DNA of 64,000 nucleotides from Leifsonia sp. 1010. GTDB taxonomy: Bacteria > Actinomycetota > Actinomycetes > Actinomycetales > Microbacteriaceae. Made by a program: the position numbers and the translations under genes. The stretch lies in the NCBI RefSeq assembly GCF_031455295.1, contig NZ_JAVDSL010000003.1:62001-126000 (forward strand), read 5' to 3'. Under the pieces are notes generated by a model that did not search any database, was not told where the DNA came from, and saw nothing but the letters and a program-made list of their open reading frames with translations. Shown piece by piece: positions 26,106-34,564 of the stretch (position 1 is the first letter of the stretch; every line of letters begins with the position of its first letter).

Positions 26106-27116
26106 CTAGCCGACGCCCGGAGCGTCCTCGTCCGCCTCACGGCCCTTAGCAAGCTCGGCGCTGGCGGCCGCTTCGCGCATCCGCTTGCGGAGGCTCTTCG
26201 GGCTGGACTGCCGCTCGCCGAGGGCGCCGGGGGTCCAGGCCTCGACATCCTCGTCGGAGTAGTCGGACTTCGACGGACGGCGCTTCAGCTCGGGCAGGAC
26301 GGTCCCCGGGGCGAGCCGGCGGGCGGTGATCAGGAAGCCGGTGTGCGCGATCATCCGGTGGTCGGGCCGGACGGCCAGCCCCTCCACGTGCCAGCCGCGA
26401 ACCATCGTCTCGTTCGACTGCGGGTGCGTGTAGTCGCCGGAGGCGCGGATGGCCTCGGCGACGCGGGACAGCTGGGTCACGGTCGCGACGTAGCAGATCA
26501 CGACGCCGCCCGGCTTGAGCGCGGCGGTGACCGCGTCGAGCGTCTCCCACGGCGCCAGCATGTCCAGCACCACGCGGTCGACGGTTCCCGGTTCGACGGC
26601 GGCGGGCAGCGCATCCTGCAGGTCGCCGACGGTCAGTGTCCAGTTGGCGGGCTCGCTGCCGAGGAAGGTCGCGGCGTTGTCGCGCGCGACGTCGGCGAAC
26701 TCCTCGCGGCGCTCGAACGACAGCAGCCGGCCCTCCGGACCGATCGCGCGCAGCAGCCAGAGCGAGAGCGCACCCGAGCCGACCCCCGCCTCGACGACGG
26801 TCGCGCCGGGGAAGATGTCCGCAAGCGCGAGAATCTGCGCAGCATCCTTCGGGTAGACGATGGCCGCGCCTCGCGGCATCGACATGACGAAATCGGTGAG
26901 CAGAGGACGCAGCGCGAGGTGCTCGACGCCCGCGTTGTTGGTGACGACCGAACCATCCGGCAAGCCGATGATGGCGTCGTGCGACAGGACGCCGCGGTGG
27001 CTGTGGAACTCTTTTCCCGGCTGCAGCGTGATCGTGTTCATCCGGCCCTTCGGACCGGTGAGTTGCACGCGGTCGCCCGCGCGGAACGGGCCGGAGCTGC
27101 GCGGAGTCTCGTTCAT
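26106..27116 (-). CDS. trmI: tRNA (adenine-58-N1)-methyltransferase TrmI
   Basis: 336 residues. N-terminal beta domain (GDRVQLTGPKGRMNTITLQP), SAM-binding motif VVEAGVGSGALSLWLLRAIG near residue 116, and LDMLAPWETLDAVTAALKPG with the catalytic Asp. It methylates N1 of A58 in the T-loop of tRNA, as for its Mycobacterium homologue. The C-terminal tail is charged and longer than the core. ATG overlaps the HAD gene stop by four bases (ATGA). Confidence 0.95.
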   Translation of the reverse strand: MNETPRSSGPFRAGDRVQLTGPKGRMNTITLQPGKEFHSHRGVLSHDAIIGLPDGSVVTNNAGVEHLALRPLLTDFVMSMPRGAAIVYPKDAAQILALADIFPGATVVEAGVGSGALSLWLLRAIGPEGRLLSFERREEFADVARDNAATFLGSEPANWTLTVGDLQDALPAAVEPGTVDRVVLDMLAPWETLDAVTAALKPGGVVICYVATVTQLSRVAEAIRASGDYTHPQSNETMVRGWHVEGLAVRPDHRMIAHTGFLITARRLAPGTVLPELKRRPSKSDYSDEDVEAWTPGALGERQSSPKSLRKRMREAAASAELAKGREADEDAPGVG

Positions 27117-27829
27117 CGGTTCGCCGCCTCACGGTGTGCGCGGGCGACGGCGAAGACGTCGTCCGCCGTGCGGCCGTCCAGCGACGACCACAGCGTGTGC
27201 TCCTCCGACTCCGGCAGCGGCACGATGTGCGGAACGCCGATCGTCGTCGCACCGGACGCCACAGCGGATGCAAGGCCCACCAGCGAGTCCTCCAGGGCGA
27301 CGGTCTCGCGGATGTCGACGCCCAGCAGGTCCGCGGCGCGCAGGTATGGCTCCGGCGCGGGCTTCGGCTCGTCCACCTCGTCGCCACTGACGATCACGTC
27401 GAACGCGTCGAACGGGATGTGCGCGACGATCTGCTCCGCCATCCTCCGCACCGACATGGTCACCAGCGCCGTCGGGATGCCGCGCTCGCGCAGCGACTCG
27501 AGCAGCTCGCGGGCGCCCGGGCGCCACGGCACGCCGTCCGCATCCAACTTCTGCTGCACCCGGTCGGTCAGCCAGTGCACGATCTCGTCCGGCTCCATTG
27601 CGACGCCGCGGGAGCGGAGGATCTCCGCCGAGTTCCAGAGACCGAGGCCGACGAGGAGCAGGCCGTCGTCGTGCGTCCACGTGCCGCCGAACGAGTGGAC
27701 GAGCTCGACCTCCGACGCCATCCAGTACGGCTCGGTGTCGACGAGGGTGCCGTCCATGTCCCACAGCACGGCGGCGGGAAGGTCGGCGTCGCTACGGGTA
27801 TGTTCGCTGCGGGGGGAAGACGCGGTCAC
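27113..27829 (-). CDS. HAD-superfamily phosphatase (phosphoglucomutase-like subfamily)
   Basis: 238 residues. Catalytic motif I LWDMDGTLVDTEPYWM, motif II TALVTMS, motif III GDEVDEPKPAPEPYL and motif IV VALEDSLVGLASAVASGA are all present, with an alpha-helical cap between I and II. Typical substrates are sugar or small-organic phosphates; none is identified. GTG start lies eight bases after TAGACT (27838-27843), probably leaderless. Translationally coupled with trmI downstream and divergent from the PAC2 gene. Confidence 0.9.
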   Translation of the reverse strand: MTASSPRSEHTRSDADLPAAVLWDMDGTLVDTEPYWMASEVELVHSFGGTWTHDDGLLLVGLGLWNSAEILRSRGVAMEPDEIVHWLTDRVQQKLDADGVPWRPGARELLESLRERGIPTALVTMSVRRMAEQIVAHIPFDAFDVIVSGDEVDEPKPAPEPYLRAADLLGVDIRETVALEDSLVGLASAVASGATTIGVPHIVPLPESEEHTLWSSLDGRTADDVFAVARAHREAANR

Positions 27830-27861
27830 AACGGGCAAGTCTATCGGGAGAGCCGCGGGCC

Positions 27862-27867
27862 TATCCT
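27862..27867 (+). promoter_or_regulatory. -10 hexamer of the PAC2 transcription unit
   Basis: TATCCT at 27862-27867 would start transcription near 27874, exactly at the ATG of a short upstream frame. The opposite-strand -10 of the HAD gene (TAGACT) is only 19 bases away, so the two divergent promoters overlap. Confidence 0.55.
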
Positions 27868-27873
27868 GGATGG

Positions 27874-27921
27874 ATGGCGCCCCGACCGGACGCCAGGAAG
27901 GGACGAGGGACAGCTTCGTGA
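27874..27921 (+). CDS. possible 15-residue leader peptide overlapping PAC2 start
   Basis: The frame encodes MAPRPDARKGRGTAS. Its ATG is seven bases after the -10 TATCCT, where a leaderless mRNA would begin, and its TGA overlaps the GTG start of the PAC2 gene (GTGA). If used, ribosomes ending here would re-initiate on the PAC2 frame. An in-frame ATG at 27870 could instead extend PAC2 by 16 residues, so this is a hypothesis. Confidence 0.35.
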   Translation: MAPRPDARKGRGTAS

Positions 27922-28853
27922 CAGACGGACAGAACATCCTCGGCGGGCGCATCCTCGTGGTGGCCTTCGAGGGATGGAACGACGCGGGCGAGGCGGCCAG
28001 CGGCGCGGTCAAGACGCTCAAGGAGCAGCTCGACGTGGTTCCCATCGCCGAGGTCGACCCCGAGCTCTATTTCGACTTCCAGTTCAACAGGCCGGTGGTG
28101 ACGGACGACGACGGCCGCAGGCGCCTGATCTGGCCCTCCGCCGTCATGTACGGGCCGTCGCTTCCCGGGCGCGTCGGCGAAGACCTGGCCGGTGACGCCG
28201 AACTGACCGTCACCGGCGACAACGCCGGCAACATCTTCCTGCTGCTCGGCACCGAGCCGTCCCGCAGCTGGCGCAGCTTCACCGCCGAGATCATGGATGT
28301 GGCACTCGCCGCCGACATCGGAGCCGTCGTCTTCCTCGGCGCGATGCTCGCCGACGTTCCGCACACGCGGCCGATCTCCGTCTTCGCGTCCAGTGACAAC
28401 GCGGCCGTCCGGGCCGAACTGGGCCTGGAGCGCTCCACGTACGAAGGGCCGGTCGGCATCCTCAGCGCGCTCGCCGAAGGCGCGGAGGATGTCGGCATCC
28501 CGACCCTGATGATCTGGGCGTCGGTGCCGCACTACGTGCACAACGCGCCCAGCCCGAAGGCCGTTCTCGCGCTGATCGACAAGCTCGAGGAGCTCGTCGA
28601 CGTCACGATCCCCCGCGGCAGCCTGGTCGACGAGGCGGCGGCCTGGGAGTCCGGGATCGACGCACTCGCCGCCGACGACGAGGAGATGGCCTCGTACATC
28701 CAGCAGCTCGAGCAGGCGCGCGACACTGTCGACTCGCCCGAGGCGAGCGGAGAGGCGATCGCGCAGGAGTTCGAGCGGTACCTGCGCCGGCGCGGTGACG
28801 GCCGCGACGGCGGGACCGCCGGGCGAGCACCCGACGACCCCCGCCGCGGCTGA
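27918..28853 (+). CDS. PAC2 (proteasome-assembly-chaperone-like) family protein
   Basis: 311 residues. The family core is visible from residue about 10 (RILVVAFEGWNDAGEAASGA) through VVFLGAMLADVPHTRPISVF, ERSTYEGPVGILSALAEGAE and IWASVPHYVHNAPSPKAVLA. Bacterial PAC2 proteins resemble archaeal/eukaryotic proteasome assembly chaperones, but no function has been shown; it is conserved in actinobacteria with or without a proteasome. Charged tail rich in Arg and Asp. The GTG start is favoured by position and overlaps a short upstream frame. Confidence 0.9.
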   Translation: MTDGQNILGGRILVVAFEGWNDAGEAASGAVKTLKEQLDVVPIAEVDPELYFDFQFNRPVVTDDDGRRRLIWPSAVMYGPSLPGRVGEDLAGDAELTVTGDNAGNIFLLLGTEPSRSWRSFTAEIMDVALAADIGAVVFLGAMLADVPHTRPISVFASSDNAAVRAELGLERSTYEGPVGILSALAEGAEDVGIPTLMIWASVPHYVHNAPSPKAVLALIDKLEELVDVTIPRGSLVDEAAAWESGIDALAADDEEMASYIQQLEQARDTVDSPEASGEAIAQEFERYLRRRGDGRDGGTAGRAPDDPRRG

Positions 28854-28884
28854 CAGCCGCGGGAGCGTTCTCCTCACCGTCTCC

Positions 28885-28907
28885 GGTCGCGTCGAACGGA
28901 CGCGACC
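28885..28907. terminator. hairpin between convergent PAC2 and uppP genes
   Basis: Arms GGTCGCGTC and GACGCGACC with loop GAACG; no T run. It lies in the 61-base gap between two convergent stops and could act on both transcripts. Confidence 0.5.
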
Positions 28908-28914
28908 AGGTCGC

Positions 28915-29778
28915 TCATGCCTGGAGGACGCCGGTGGCGAGCAGGATCATCAGCAGCACGCCCAGGGCGATGCGGTAGATCACGAACGGCAGGAAGCTGC
29001 GGCGCGAGATGTAGCCCATGAAGAAAGCGATCACCAGGAGTCCGACCACGAACGCGACGACGGTCGCGGCCGCCGTCTCTACCGGTCCGAAGACCTCGGG
29101 CGTGCAGGTCCCTGCCTTCGCGAGCGCCTCGGTGCACGGCTCCTTCACCGCTTTGTAGAGCTGGTAGAAACCGCTGCCGAACACAGCGGGCAGCGCGAGG
29201 AGGAACGAGTAGCGGGCGGCCGCGCGGCGCTGGTACCCCATGAACAGCCCGGCCGTGATCGTGCCGCCGGAGCGCGAGACGCCGGGGATGAGCGCGAGCG
29301 CCTGCGCGAGCCCGAAGATGATGCCGTCGCCCCAGGTCAGCTCCCGCAGCCGCTTGCGCTTCGACCCGACCCAGTCGGCGATCCCGAGCAGGATGCCGAA
29401 CACGATGAGCGTCGTCGCGACGATCCACAGCGAGCGGAACGTCGTCTCGATCTGATCCTGGAAGAAGAGTCCGAGGACCACGATCGGGATGCTGCCCAGG
29501 ATGACGAGCCACCCCATCCGCGCGTCCGGGTCATTCCGCGGGATGCGGCCGAACAGCGCGCGGAACCACTGCGCGATGATGCGCGTGATGTCGCGCCAGA
29601 AGTAGAGGAGCACCGCCGCTTCGGTGCCCAGCTGGATGATCGCGGTGAAGCGCGCCCCCGGGTCGGCACCGGTGCCGAGCAGCTCGCCGACGATGCGGAT
29701 GTGCGCCGACGACGAGATGGGGAGGAACTCGGTGAGCCCCTGAACGAGGCCGAGGATCAGGGCGTTGATGAAGTCCAT
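28915..29778 (-). CDS. uppP: undecaprenyl-diphosphatase UppP (BacA)
   Basis: 287 residues with about eight membrane segments. Family motifs are visible: the N-terminal [20 protein letters not shown] (with the catalytic Glu region) and the internal [20 protein letters not shown] with the active-site Ser/Arg. It dephosphorylates undecaprenyl diphosphate so that the lipid carrier can be reused in peptidoglycan synthesis; overproduction gives bacitracin resistance. Convergent with the PAC2 gene, followed on its own strand by none within the unit. Confidence 0.96.
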   Translation of the reverse strand: MDFINALILGLVQGLTEFLPISSSAHIRIVGELLGTGADPGARFTAIIQLGTEAAVLLYFWRDITRIIAQWFRALFGRIPRNDPDARMGWLVILGSIPIVVLGLFFQDQIETTFRSLWIVATTLIVFGILLGIADWVGSKRKRLRELTWGDGIIFGLAQALALIPGVSRSGGTITAGLFMGYQRRAAARYSFLLALPAVFGSGFYQLYKAVKEPCTEALAKAGTCTPEVFGPVETAAATVVAFVVGLLVIAFFMGYISRRSFLPFVIYRIALGVLLMILLATGVLQA

Positions 29779-29799
29779 ACGAAGCGTCGAATCCCGGGG

Positions 29800-31119
29800 T
29801 CAGTAAGCGCGGAGGAGGTCGCGGAGCACGGTCCTACCGAACACTAGCGCGTCGAGCGGGACACGCTCGTCCACCCCGTGGAACATGCCCGGGAAGTCGA
29901 GGTCGGCGGGCAGCCGGAGCGGCGCGAAGCCGTATCCCGTGATGCCGAGCGTGCTGAGCGCCTTGTTGTCGGTGCCGCCGGAGAGGAGATACGGGAGGAC
30001 GGGCGCGCCCGGGTCGTGCTGCTGCAGTGTGCCCGTGATCGCGTCCACGAGACCCCCGCCGAACTCGGCTTCCAGGCCGATGTCGCGGTGCATAACCTGG
30101 ATCTCGACGTCGTCGCCGATCAGCTCGCGAACGCGCGCGAGCACGGCTTCCTCCTCGCCCGGCAGGGTGCGGATGTCGATCAGCGCCTCCGCCGTGTCGG
30201 GGATGACGTTGTGCTTGTAGCCGGCCTCGAGCAGCGTCGGGTTCGTCGTCGTCCGGAGCGTCGCCAGGATGAAGCCGGCGGCCGTACCCGTTCGGATCAC
30301 CACCTCGTCCGGGCCGATCCGCTGCGGGTCGACGTCGAGCAGCCGCCCGAGCTCGCCGATCAGCCGGGTCGTCGTGGCGGTCAGCTGGACCGGCCAGTCC
30401 TCACGGCCCAGCGCGACGACGGCCTCCGCCAGCCGCGTGATGGCGTTGTCACGGATGAGCCGCGAACCGTGCGCGGCCCGGCCGCGCGCGACGAGCTTGA
30501 TCCAGACGAGCGACTTCTCGCCGGTCTGCAGCAGGTACGCGCGGCGACCCGCCAGATCGATGGAGTAGCCGCCCACCTCGCTGATGGCCTCGGTCGCTCC
30601 GGCGAACAGCTCGGGATGCGTGTCGACCAGGTAGTGGGACCCCCGACGGCCGCCGTCCTCCTCGTCGGCGAAGAACGCCACGACGAGGTCCCGGGCGGGA
30701 CGCTCCCCCGCGCTCAGGATGTCGCCGACCGCGGTCAGGATCATCGCATCCATGTTCTTCATGTCGACCGCGCCGCGGCCCCACAGCAGGCCGTCCTTGA
30801 TCTCGCCGCCGAACGGATCGACGGTCCAGTTGCGCGGGTCTGCCGGGACGACGTCGAGGTGACCGTGGACGACGAGCGCCGGCTTGCCCGGGTCGGTGCC
30901 CTCGACGCGCGCCACCACACTCGCGCGGCCCGGTTCGGACTCGAACACCTGCGGACGCAGGCCGAGCGCGGCCAGCTTCGCCTCGACATAGGCGGCGGCC
31001 TCCGCCTCGCCGTTGGAGCGGCCCTCGCCGTAGTTCGTCGTGTCGAACCGGATGAGGTCCCGGGCGATGATCGCGGTCTCGTCGAGGTCGCGCTCGGTCG
31101 CGCGGAGTTCGTCGGTCAT
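29800..31119 (-). CDS. M20-family metallopeptidase/deacylase
   Basis: 439 residues. Zinc-site motifs of the M20/M28 clan: VVHGHLDVVPAD (His, Asp), WGRGAVDMKNMD (bridging Asp), FADEEDGGRRGSH (Glu-Glu) and late TDNKALSTLGITGYGF; a dimerisation domain lies in between. Family members hydrolyse dipeptides, N-acyl amino acids or carboxypeptide bonds; which one is not clear. ATG lies seven bases after TAGCGT (31126-31131), probably leaderless. Ends 21 bases before uppP starts. Confidence 0.93.
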   Translation of the reverse strand: MTDELRATERDLDETAIIARDLIRFDTTNYGEGRSNGEAEAAAYVEAKLAALGLRPQVFESEPGRASVVARVEGTDPGKPALVVHGHLDVVPADPRNWTVDPFGGEIKDGLLWGRGAVDMKNMDAMILTAVGDILSAGERPARDLVVAFFADEEDGGRRGSHYLVDTHPELFAGATEAISEVGGYSIDLAGRRAYLLQTGEKSLVWIKLVARGRAAHGSRLIRDNAITRLAEAVVALGREDWPVQLTATTTRLIGELGRLLDVDPQRIGPDEVVIRTGTAAGFILATLRTTTNPTLLEAGYKHNVIPDTAEALIDIRTLPGEEEAVLARVRELIGDDVEIQVMHRDIGLEAEFGGGLVDAITGTLQQHDPGAPVLPYLLSGGTDNKALSTLGITGYGFAPLRLPADLDFPGMFHGVDERVPLDALVFGRTVLRDLLRAY

Positions 31120-31252
31120 CCCACCACGCTACCTGCCGCATCCGACCACCGCCGCGCCACGCCCGAGGTGTGTGGACGAGTGATCCTCTGTGGAGAATCC
31201 GTGCTATCGTCTTTCTTCGGCAGCCGGAGCAGTTCGGCGGCCATCTCACCTC

Positions 31253-31337
31253 GTCCGGGTGGCGGAAATGGCAGACGCGCTAGCTTGAGGTGCTAGTGCC
31301 CGTATAGGGCGTGGGGGTTCAAGTCCCCCCTCGGACA
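31253..31337 (+). tRNA. tRNA-Leu, anticodon GAG
   Basis: 85-base class II tRNA. Acceptor stem GTCCGGG / CTCGGAC with one G-U pair, discriminator A; D-arm; anticodon stem CTAGC/GCTAG with loop TTGAGGT, anticodon GAG at 31287-31289 (reads CUC/CUU); long variable arm with stem GCCC/GGGC; T-arm GGGGG TTCAAGT CCCCC. No CCA is encoded. Followed by a strong terminator. Confidence 0.95.
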
Positions 31338-31355
31338 CAGAACCGCGAAAGCGGA

Positions 31356-31390
31356 CAGAAGGCCCCGGTCACAGCGACCGGGGCCTTCTG
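31356..31390 (+). terminator. terminator hairpin after tRNA-Leu
   Basis: Perfect 15-bp stem CAGAAGGCCCCGGTC / GACCGGGGCCTTCTG with loop ACAGC, 19 bases after the tRNA end. No clear T run follows. The CDF gene starts 35 bases downstream from its own promoter. Confidence 0.85.
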
Positions 31391-31424
31391 CATTCCCGCG
31401 ACGCCGCGGGACTATGGTGTCGCC

Positions 31425-32402
31425 ATGCCCCGCAGCAAACGATCCTCGAGCCTGTTCACGGTGCTGCTCGCCTTCGCGGCGAACATCCTCGTGGCGATCG
31501 CCAAGACCATCGCCGCCATCCTCACCGGATCCGCCTCTCTGGTCGCCGAGGCCGCGCACTCGTGGGCCGACGCCGGCAACGAGATCTTCCTCATTCAGGC
31601 CGAGCGTTCCGCCGTGCGGCCGCGCGATGCGTCGCATCCCGGCGGGTACGGCCGCGACGCGTACGTCTGGAGCCTGTTCGCCGCCGTGGGGCTGTTCACC
31701 GCCGGCGCGGTGGTGTCGATCATGCACGGCGTCCAGGCGCTCGGATCGAAGGAGGAGGACGCGGACTACCTCGTGGGCTACCTCGTGCTTGCGGCGGCCT
31801 TCGTCTTCGAGGGCATCTCGTTCATCCAGTCGTACCGGCAGGCGCACGCGAAGGCCGAGTCCTCGGGCACCGGCACGTTCGAGCACGTGTTCAGCACCTC
31901 GAATCCGACGTTGCGGGCCGTGTTCGCCGAAGACTCCGCGGCCCTCGTCGGCCTCGTGATCGCCTTCCTCGGCCTGCTGCTGCACGAGCTCACCGGCAAC
32001 CCGTTCTGGGATGCGCTCGGCTCCATCCTGGTCGGTGTGCTCCTGGCGATCGTCGCCGTCGTGCTCATCGAGCGCAACCGGCGGTTCCTGGTCGGACAGC
32101 CCGGCTGCGACCGCGCCTCGGAGGCCGCGCTCGGCGCCCTCCTCGCGCATCCCGAGGTCGAGACGGTCACCTACCTGCACCTCGAGTACGTCGGTCCCGA
32201 GAGGTTCTATCTGGTGGCGGCCGTCGACCTCGTCGGCAACGACCGGGAGTCGGATGTCGCCGCCGACTTGCAGGCGGTCGAAGCGTCGCTCGAGGAGTCG
32301 GAGTGGATCACGGAAGCCGTGATCACGCTGTCCCGGCCCGGCGCCGCACCGTTGCGTCCCTCCGGGCGAGGCCCGGGTCCGGAGGCGGCCGTACGCAGCT
32401 AG
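31425..32402 (+). CDS. cation diffusion facilitator (CDF) family transporter
   Basis: 325 residues, about six membrane segments in the first 225 residues (LFTVLLAFAANILVAIAKTI, SLFAAVGLFTAGAVVSIMHG, LVGYLVLAAAFVFEGISFIQ) and a cytosolic C-terminal ferredoxin-like domain with TYLHLEYVGPERFYLVAAVD. The helix-2 motif AEAAHSWADAGNE replaces the usual HSxxD/HxxxD of zinc transporters, placing it in a divergent CDF subgroup. Exports a divalent metal, identity unknown. ATG follows TATGGT (31413-31418) by seven bases. Confidence 0.88.
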   Translation: MPRSKRSSSLFTVLLAFAANILVAIAKTIAAILTGSASLVAEAAHSWADAGNEIFLIQAERSAVRPRDASHPGGYGRDAYVWSLFAAVGLFTAGAVVSIMHGVQALGSKEEDADYLVGYLVLAAAFVFEGISFIQSYRQAHAKAESSGTGTFEHVFSTSNPTLRAVFAEDSAALVGLVIAFLGLLLHELTGNPFWDALGSILVGVLLAIVAVVLIERNRRFLVGQPGCDRASEAALGALLAHPEVETVTYLHLEYVGPERFYLVAAVDLVGNDRESDVAADLQAVEASLEESEWITEAVITLSRPGAAPLRPSGRGPGPEAAVRS

Positions 32403-32441
32403 CGGTCAGTTTCCGACCGCAAGGATGTGCACAATGGATGC

Positions 32442-33443
32442 ATGGCAAGTACCGGCTCCCGCTCGCTCCAGCTCCTCTCCCTCCTCCAGACGCACCGGTA
32501 CTGGCCAGGACAGGAGCTCGCCGACCGCCTCGGGGTCTCGCCGCGCACCCTCCGCCGTGACGTCGAACGGCTCCGCGACCTCGGGTACCCGGTGGACGCC
32601 ACCCGCGGCGTGTCCGGCGGGTACCAGCTGGCCGCCGGCGCATCCCTCCCTCCCCTCGTCGTCGACGACGACGAGGCCGTCGCGCTCGCCGTCGGCCTCC
32701 GTACGGCGGCACAGAGCGGCATCGCGGGGGTCGACGAGGCGTCCGTTCGTGCGCTGGCGAAGGTGGTCCAGGTGATGCCGCCGCGGCTGCGGCGCCGCGT
32801 CGACGCGCTGCGGATGACCACGCTGTCCACGACGCTCGGACCGACGCCGACGACCGACCCCGGCGTCCTCACCGCCTTCGCCCAGGCCTGCCGCGACGAG
32901 GAGCGGATCGAGTTCGCCTACGTCGCCCGCGACGGCCAAGCCTCCAACCGCACGGTCGAACCGCACCGGCTCGTCTCGATCGAGCGCCGCTGGTACCTCG
33001 TCGCCTACGACCTCACCCGATTCGACTGGCGCAGCTTCCGCCTCGACCGCATCGCCGATCCGCATCCGACCGGGGTCCGTTTCCGGCCGCGTGCGCTGCC
33101 GGCGGAGGACGCCGCGGAGTACGTGCGCGAATCGCTCAACAGCGCGGTGGAGCCCATGATCGTCGAGGCGCTCATCGAGGCACCCGGCGACCGGGTCGTC
33201 GAGGTGCTCGGGCGGTGGGCGACGGTCGATGACCGCGGCGACGGCACGTGCGCTGTCCGGATCACCGCGGACAGCGCCGAATGGGCGCTTTTCGGCCTCG
33301 CCGCGGTCGACGCGCCCTTCCGCATCCTCGGCCCGGAGGAGGCGATCGTCGCCGCAGCCGACTGGGGTGACAGGTTCACCCGCTCGGCGCTGGCGCTCAC
33401 CATTGAGGCCGCCTCCGCGAGAGAGCCCGTCGCCGACTCCTAG
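32442..33443 (+). CDS. WYL-domain transcriptional regulator (YafY-like)
   Basis: 333 residues. N-terminal helix-turn-helix (SLLQTHRYWPGQELADRLGV, TLRRDVERLRDLGYPV) of the DeoR-like type and a WYL domain with RRWYLVAYDLTRFDWRSFRL. Such regulators respond to an unknown ligand, sometimes nucleic acid; a role in DNA-damage or metabolite sensing is only inferred. CACAAT (32430-32435) lies seven bases before the ATG, so the mRNA is probably leaderless. Target genes are not apparent; it lies between a CDF transporter and a VIT1 protein. Confidence 0.92.
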   Translation: MASTGSRSLQLLSLLQTHRYWPGQELADRLGVSPRTLRRDVERLRDLGYPVDATRGVSGGYQLAAGASLPPLVVDDDEAVALAVGLRTAAQSGIAGVDEASVRALAKVVQVMPPRLRRRVDALRMTTLSTTLGPTPTTDPGVLTAFAQACRDEERIEFAYVARDGQASNRTVEPHRLVSIERRWYLVAYDLTRFDWRSFRLDRIADPHPTGVRFRPRALPAEDAAEYVRESLNSAVEPMIVEALIEAPGDRVVEVLGRWATVDDRGDGTCAVRITADSAEWALFGLAAVDAPFRILGPEEAIVAAADWGDRFTRSALALTIEAASAREPVADS

Positions 33444-33453
33444 ACTTGAGGGG

Positions 33454-34542
33454 ATGACGACAGCAGCCCGAAACCCGAGCCCCGCCGACATCAGGCGGTG
33501 GCGTCGCTACCTGGCCGACGAGCGCGCCGAGGCCTCGGTGTACCGCGACCTCGCCAGCCGCCGCCAGGGCGAGGAGCGTGAGATCCTGCTCGCGCTGGCC
33601 GAAGCCGAGCGACGCCACGAGCAGCACTGGGTCGACCTGCTGGGCGACCAGGCGGGCCGGCCGCTGAAGGGCGACCTGCGCACGCGGATGCTCGGCTGGC
33701 TCGCCCGGCGGTTCGGCTCGGTGTTCGTGCTCGCACTCGCACAGCGCGCGGAAGCCCGGTCGCCGTACGCGGACGACTCCGACGCGACGGCGCAGATGGC
33801 GGCGGACGAGCAGGTGCACGAAGAGGTCGTCCGGGCGCTCGCCGCCCGCGGCAGGCAGCGGCTCTCCGGCACGTTCCGCGCCGCGGTCTTCGGCGCGAAC
33901 GACGGCCTGGTCAGCAACCTGGCGCTCGTCCTCGGCGTCAGCGCCAGCGGCGTCCCGACGCACGTGGTGCTGCTCACCGGGATCTCCGGCCTGCTCGCCG
34001 GAGCGCTCAGCATGGGCGCGGGAGAGTACGTCTCCGTGCGGTCGCAGCGCGAACTGCTGGAAGCATCCACGCCCAACCCCGCCACCGGCTCGGCGCTGCC
34101 ACACCTCGACGTCGACGCGAACGAGCTCACCCTGGTCTACCGAGCACGTGGAATGACGGCGGACGAGGCCGCCGATCACGCACGCGAGGTCCTCTCCAGC
34201 CTGCAGGCGGTGACCTCGCCCATCCCCATCACCCCCGCGATCGAGGAGGACGAGCACGAGGCCATCGGGACCGGATGGAACGCCGCGATCTCGAGCTTCT
34301 GCTTCTTCGCCTCCGGTGCGCTCATCCCGATCCTGCCCTTCCTCTTCGGGCTGACCGGGACGGCCGCGATCATCGTTTCCGCGCTGCTGGTCGGGATCGT
34401 CCTGCTCGGCACGGGAGCCGTCGTGGGGCTGCTTTCCGGTGCGTCACCGCTGAAGCGCGCCATCCGTCAGCTCCTCATCGGGTACGGAGCGGCGGCCGCC
34501 ACGTACCTCCTCGGCCTGCTGTTCGGCGCCACCGTCGGCTGA
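33454..34542 (+). CDS. VIT1/CCC1-type transporter with N-terminal ferritin-like domain
   Basis: 362 residues. An N-terminal rubrerythrin/ferritin-like four-helix region (RRYLADERAEASVYRDLASR, LALAEAERRHEQHWVDLLGD, MAADEQVHEEVVRALAARGR) carries several Glu/His likely to bind iron, followed by a CCC1/VIT1 membrane domain (AAVFGANDGLVSNLALVLGV and five membrane helices). Known relatives move Fe(II)/Mn(II) across membranes; in bacteria of this type the fused ferritin-like part may feed or oxidise iron. TAGACT at 33441-33446 is eight bases before the ATG. Confidence 0.92.
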   Translation: MTTAARNPSPADIRRWRRYLADERAEASVYRDLASRRQGEEREILLALAEAERRHEQHWVDLLGDQAGRPLKGDLRTRMLGWLARRFGSVFVLALAQRAEARSPYADDSDATAQMAADEQVHEEVVRALAARGRQRLSGTFRAAVFGANDGLVSNLALVLGVSASGVPTHVVLLTGISGLLAGALSMGAGEYVSVRSQRELLEASTPNPATGSALPHLDVDANELTLVYRARGMTADEAADHAREVLSSLQAVTSPIPITPAIEEDEHEAIGTGWNAAISSFCFFASGALIPILPFLFGLTGTAAIIVSALLVGIVLLGTGAVVGLLSGASPLKRAIRQLLIGYGAAAATYLLGLLFGATVG

Positions 34543-34564
34543 CCGCAGCGGCGTCGCATGCGCC

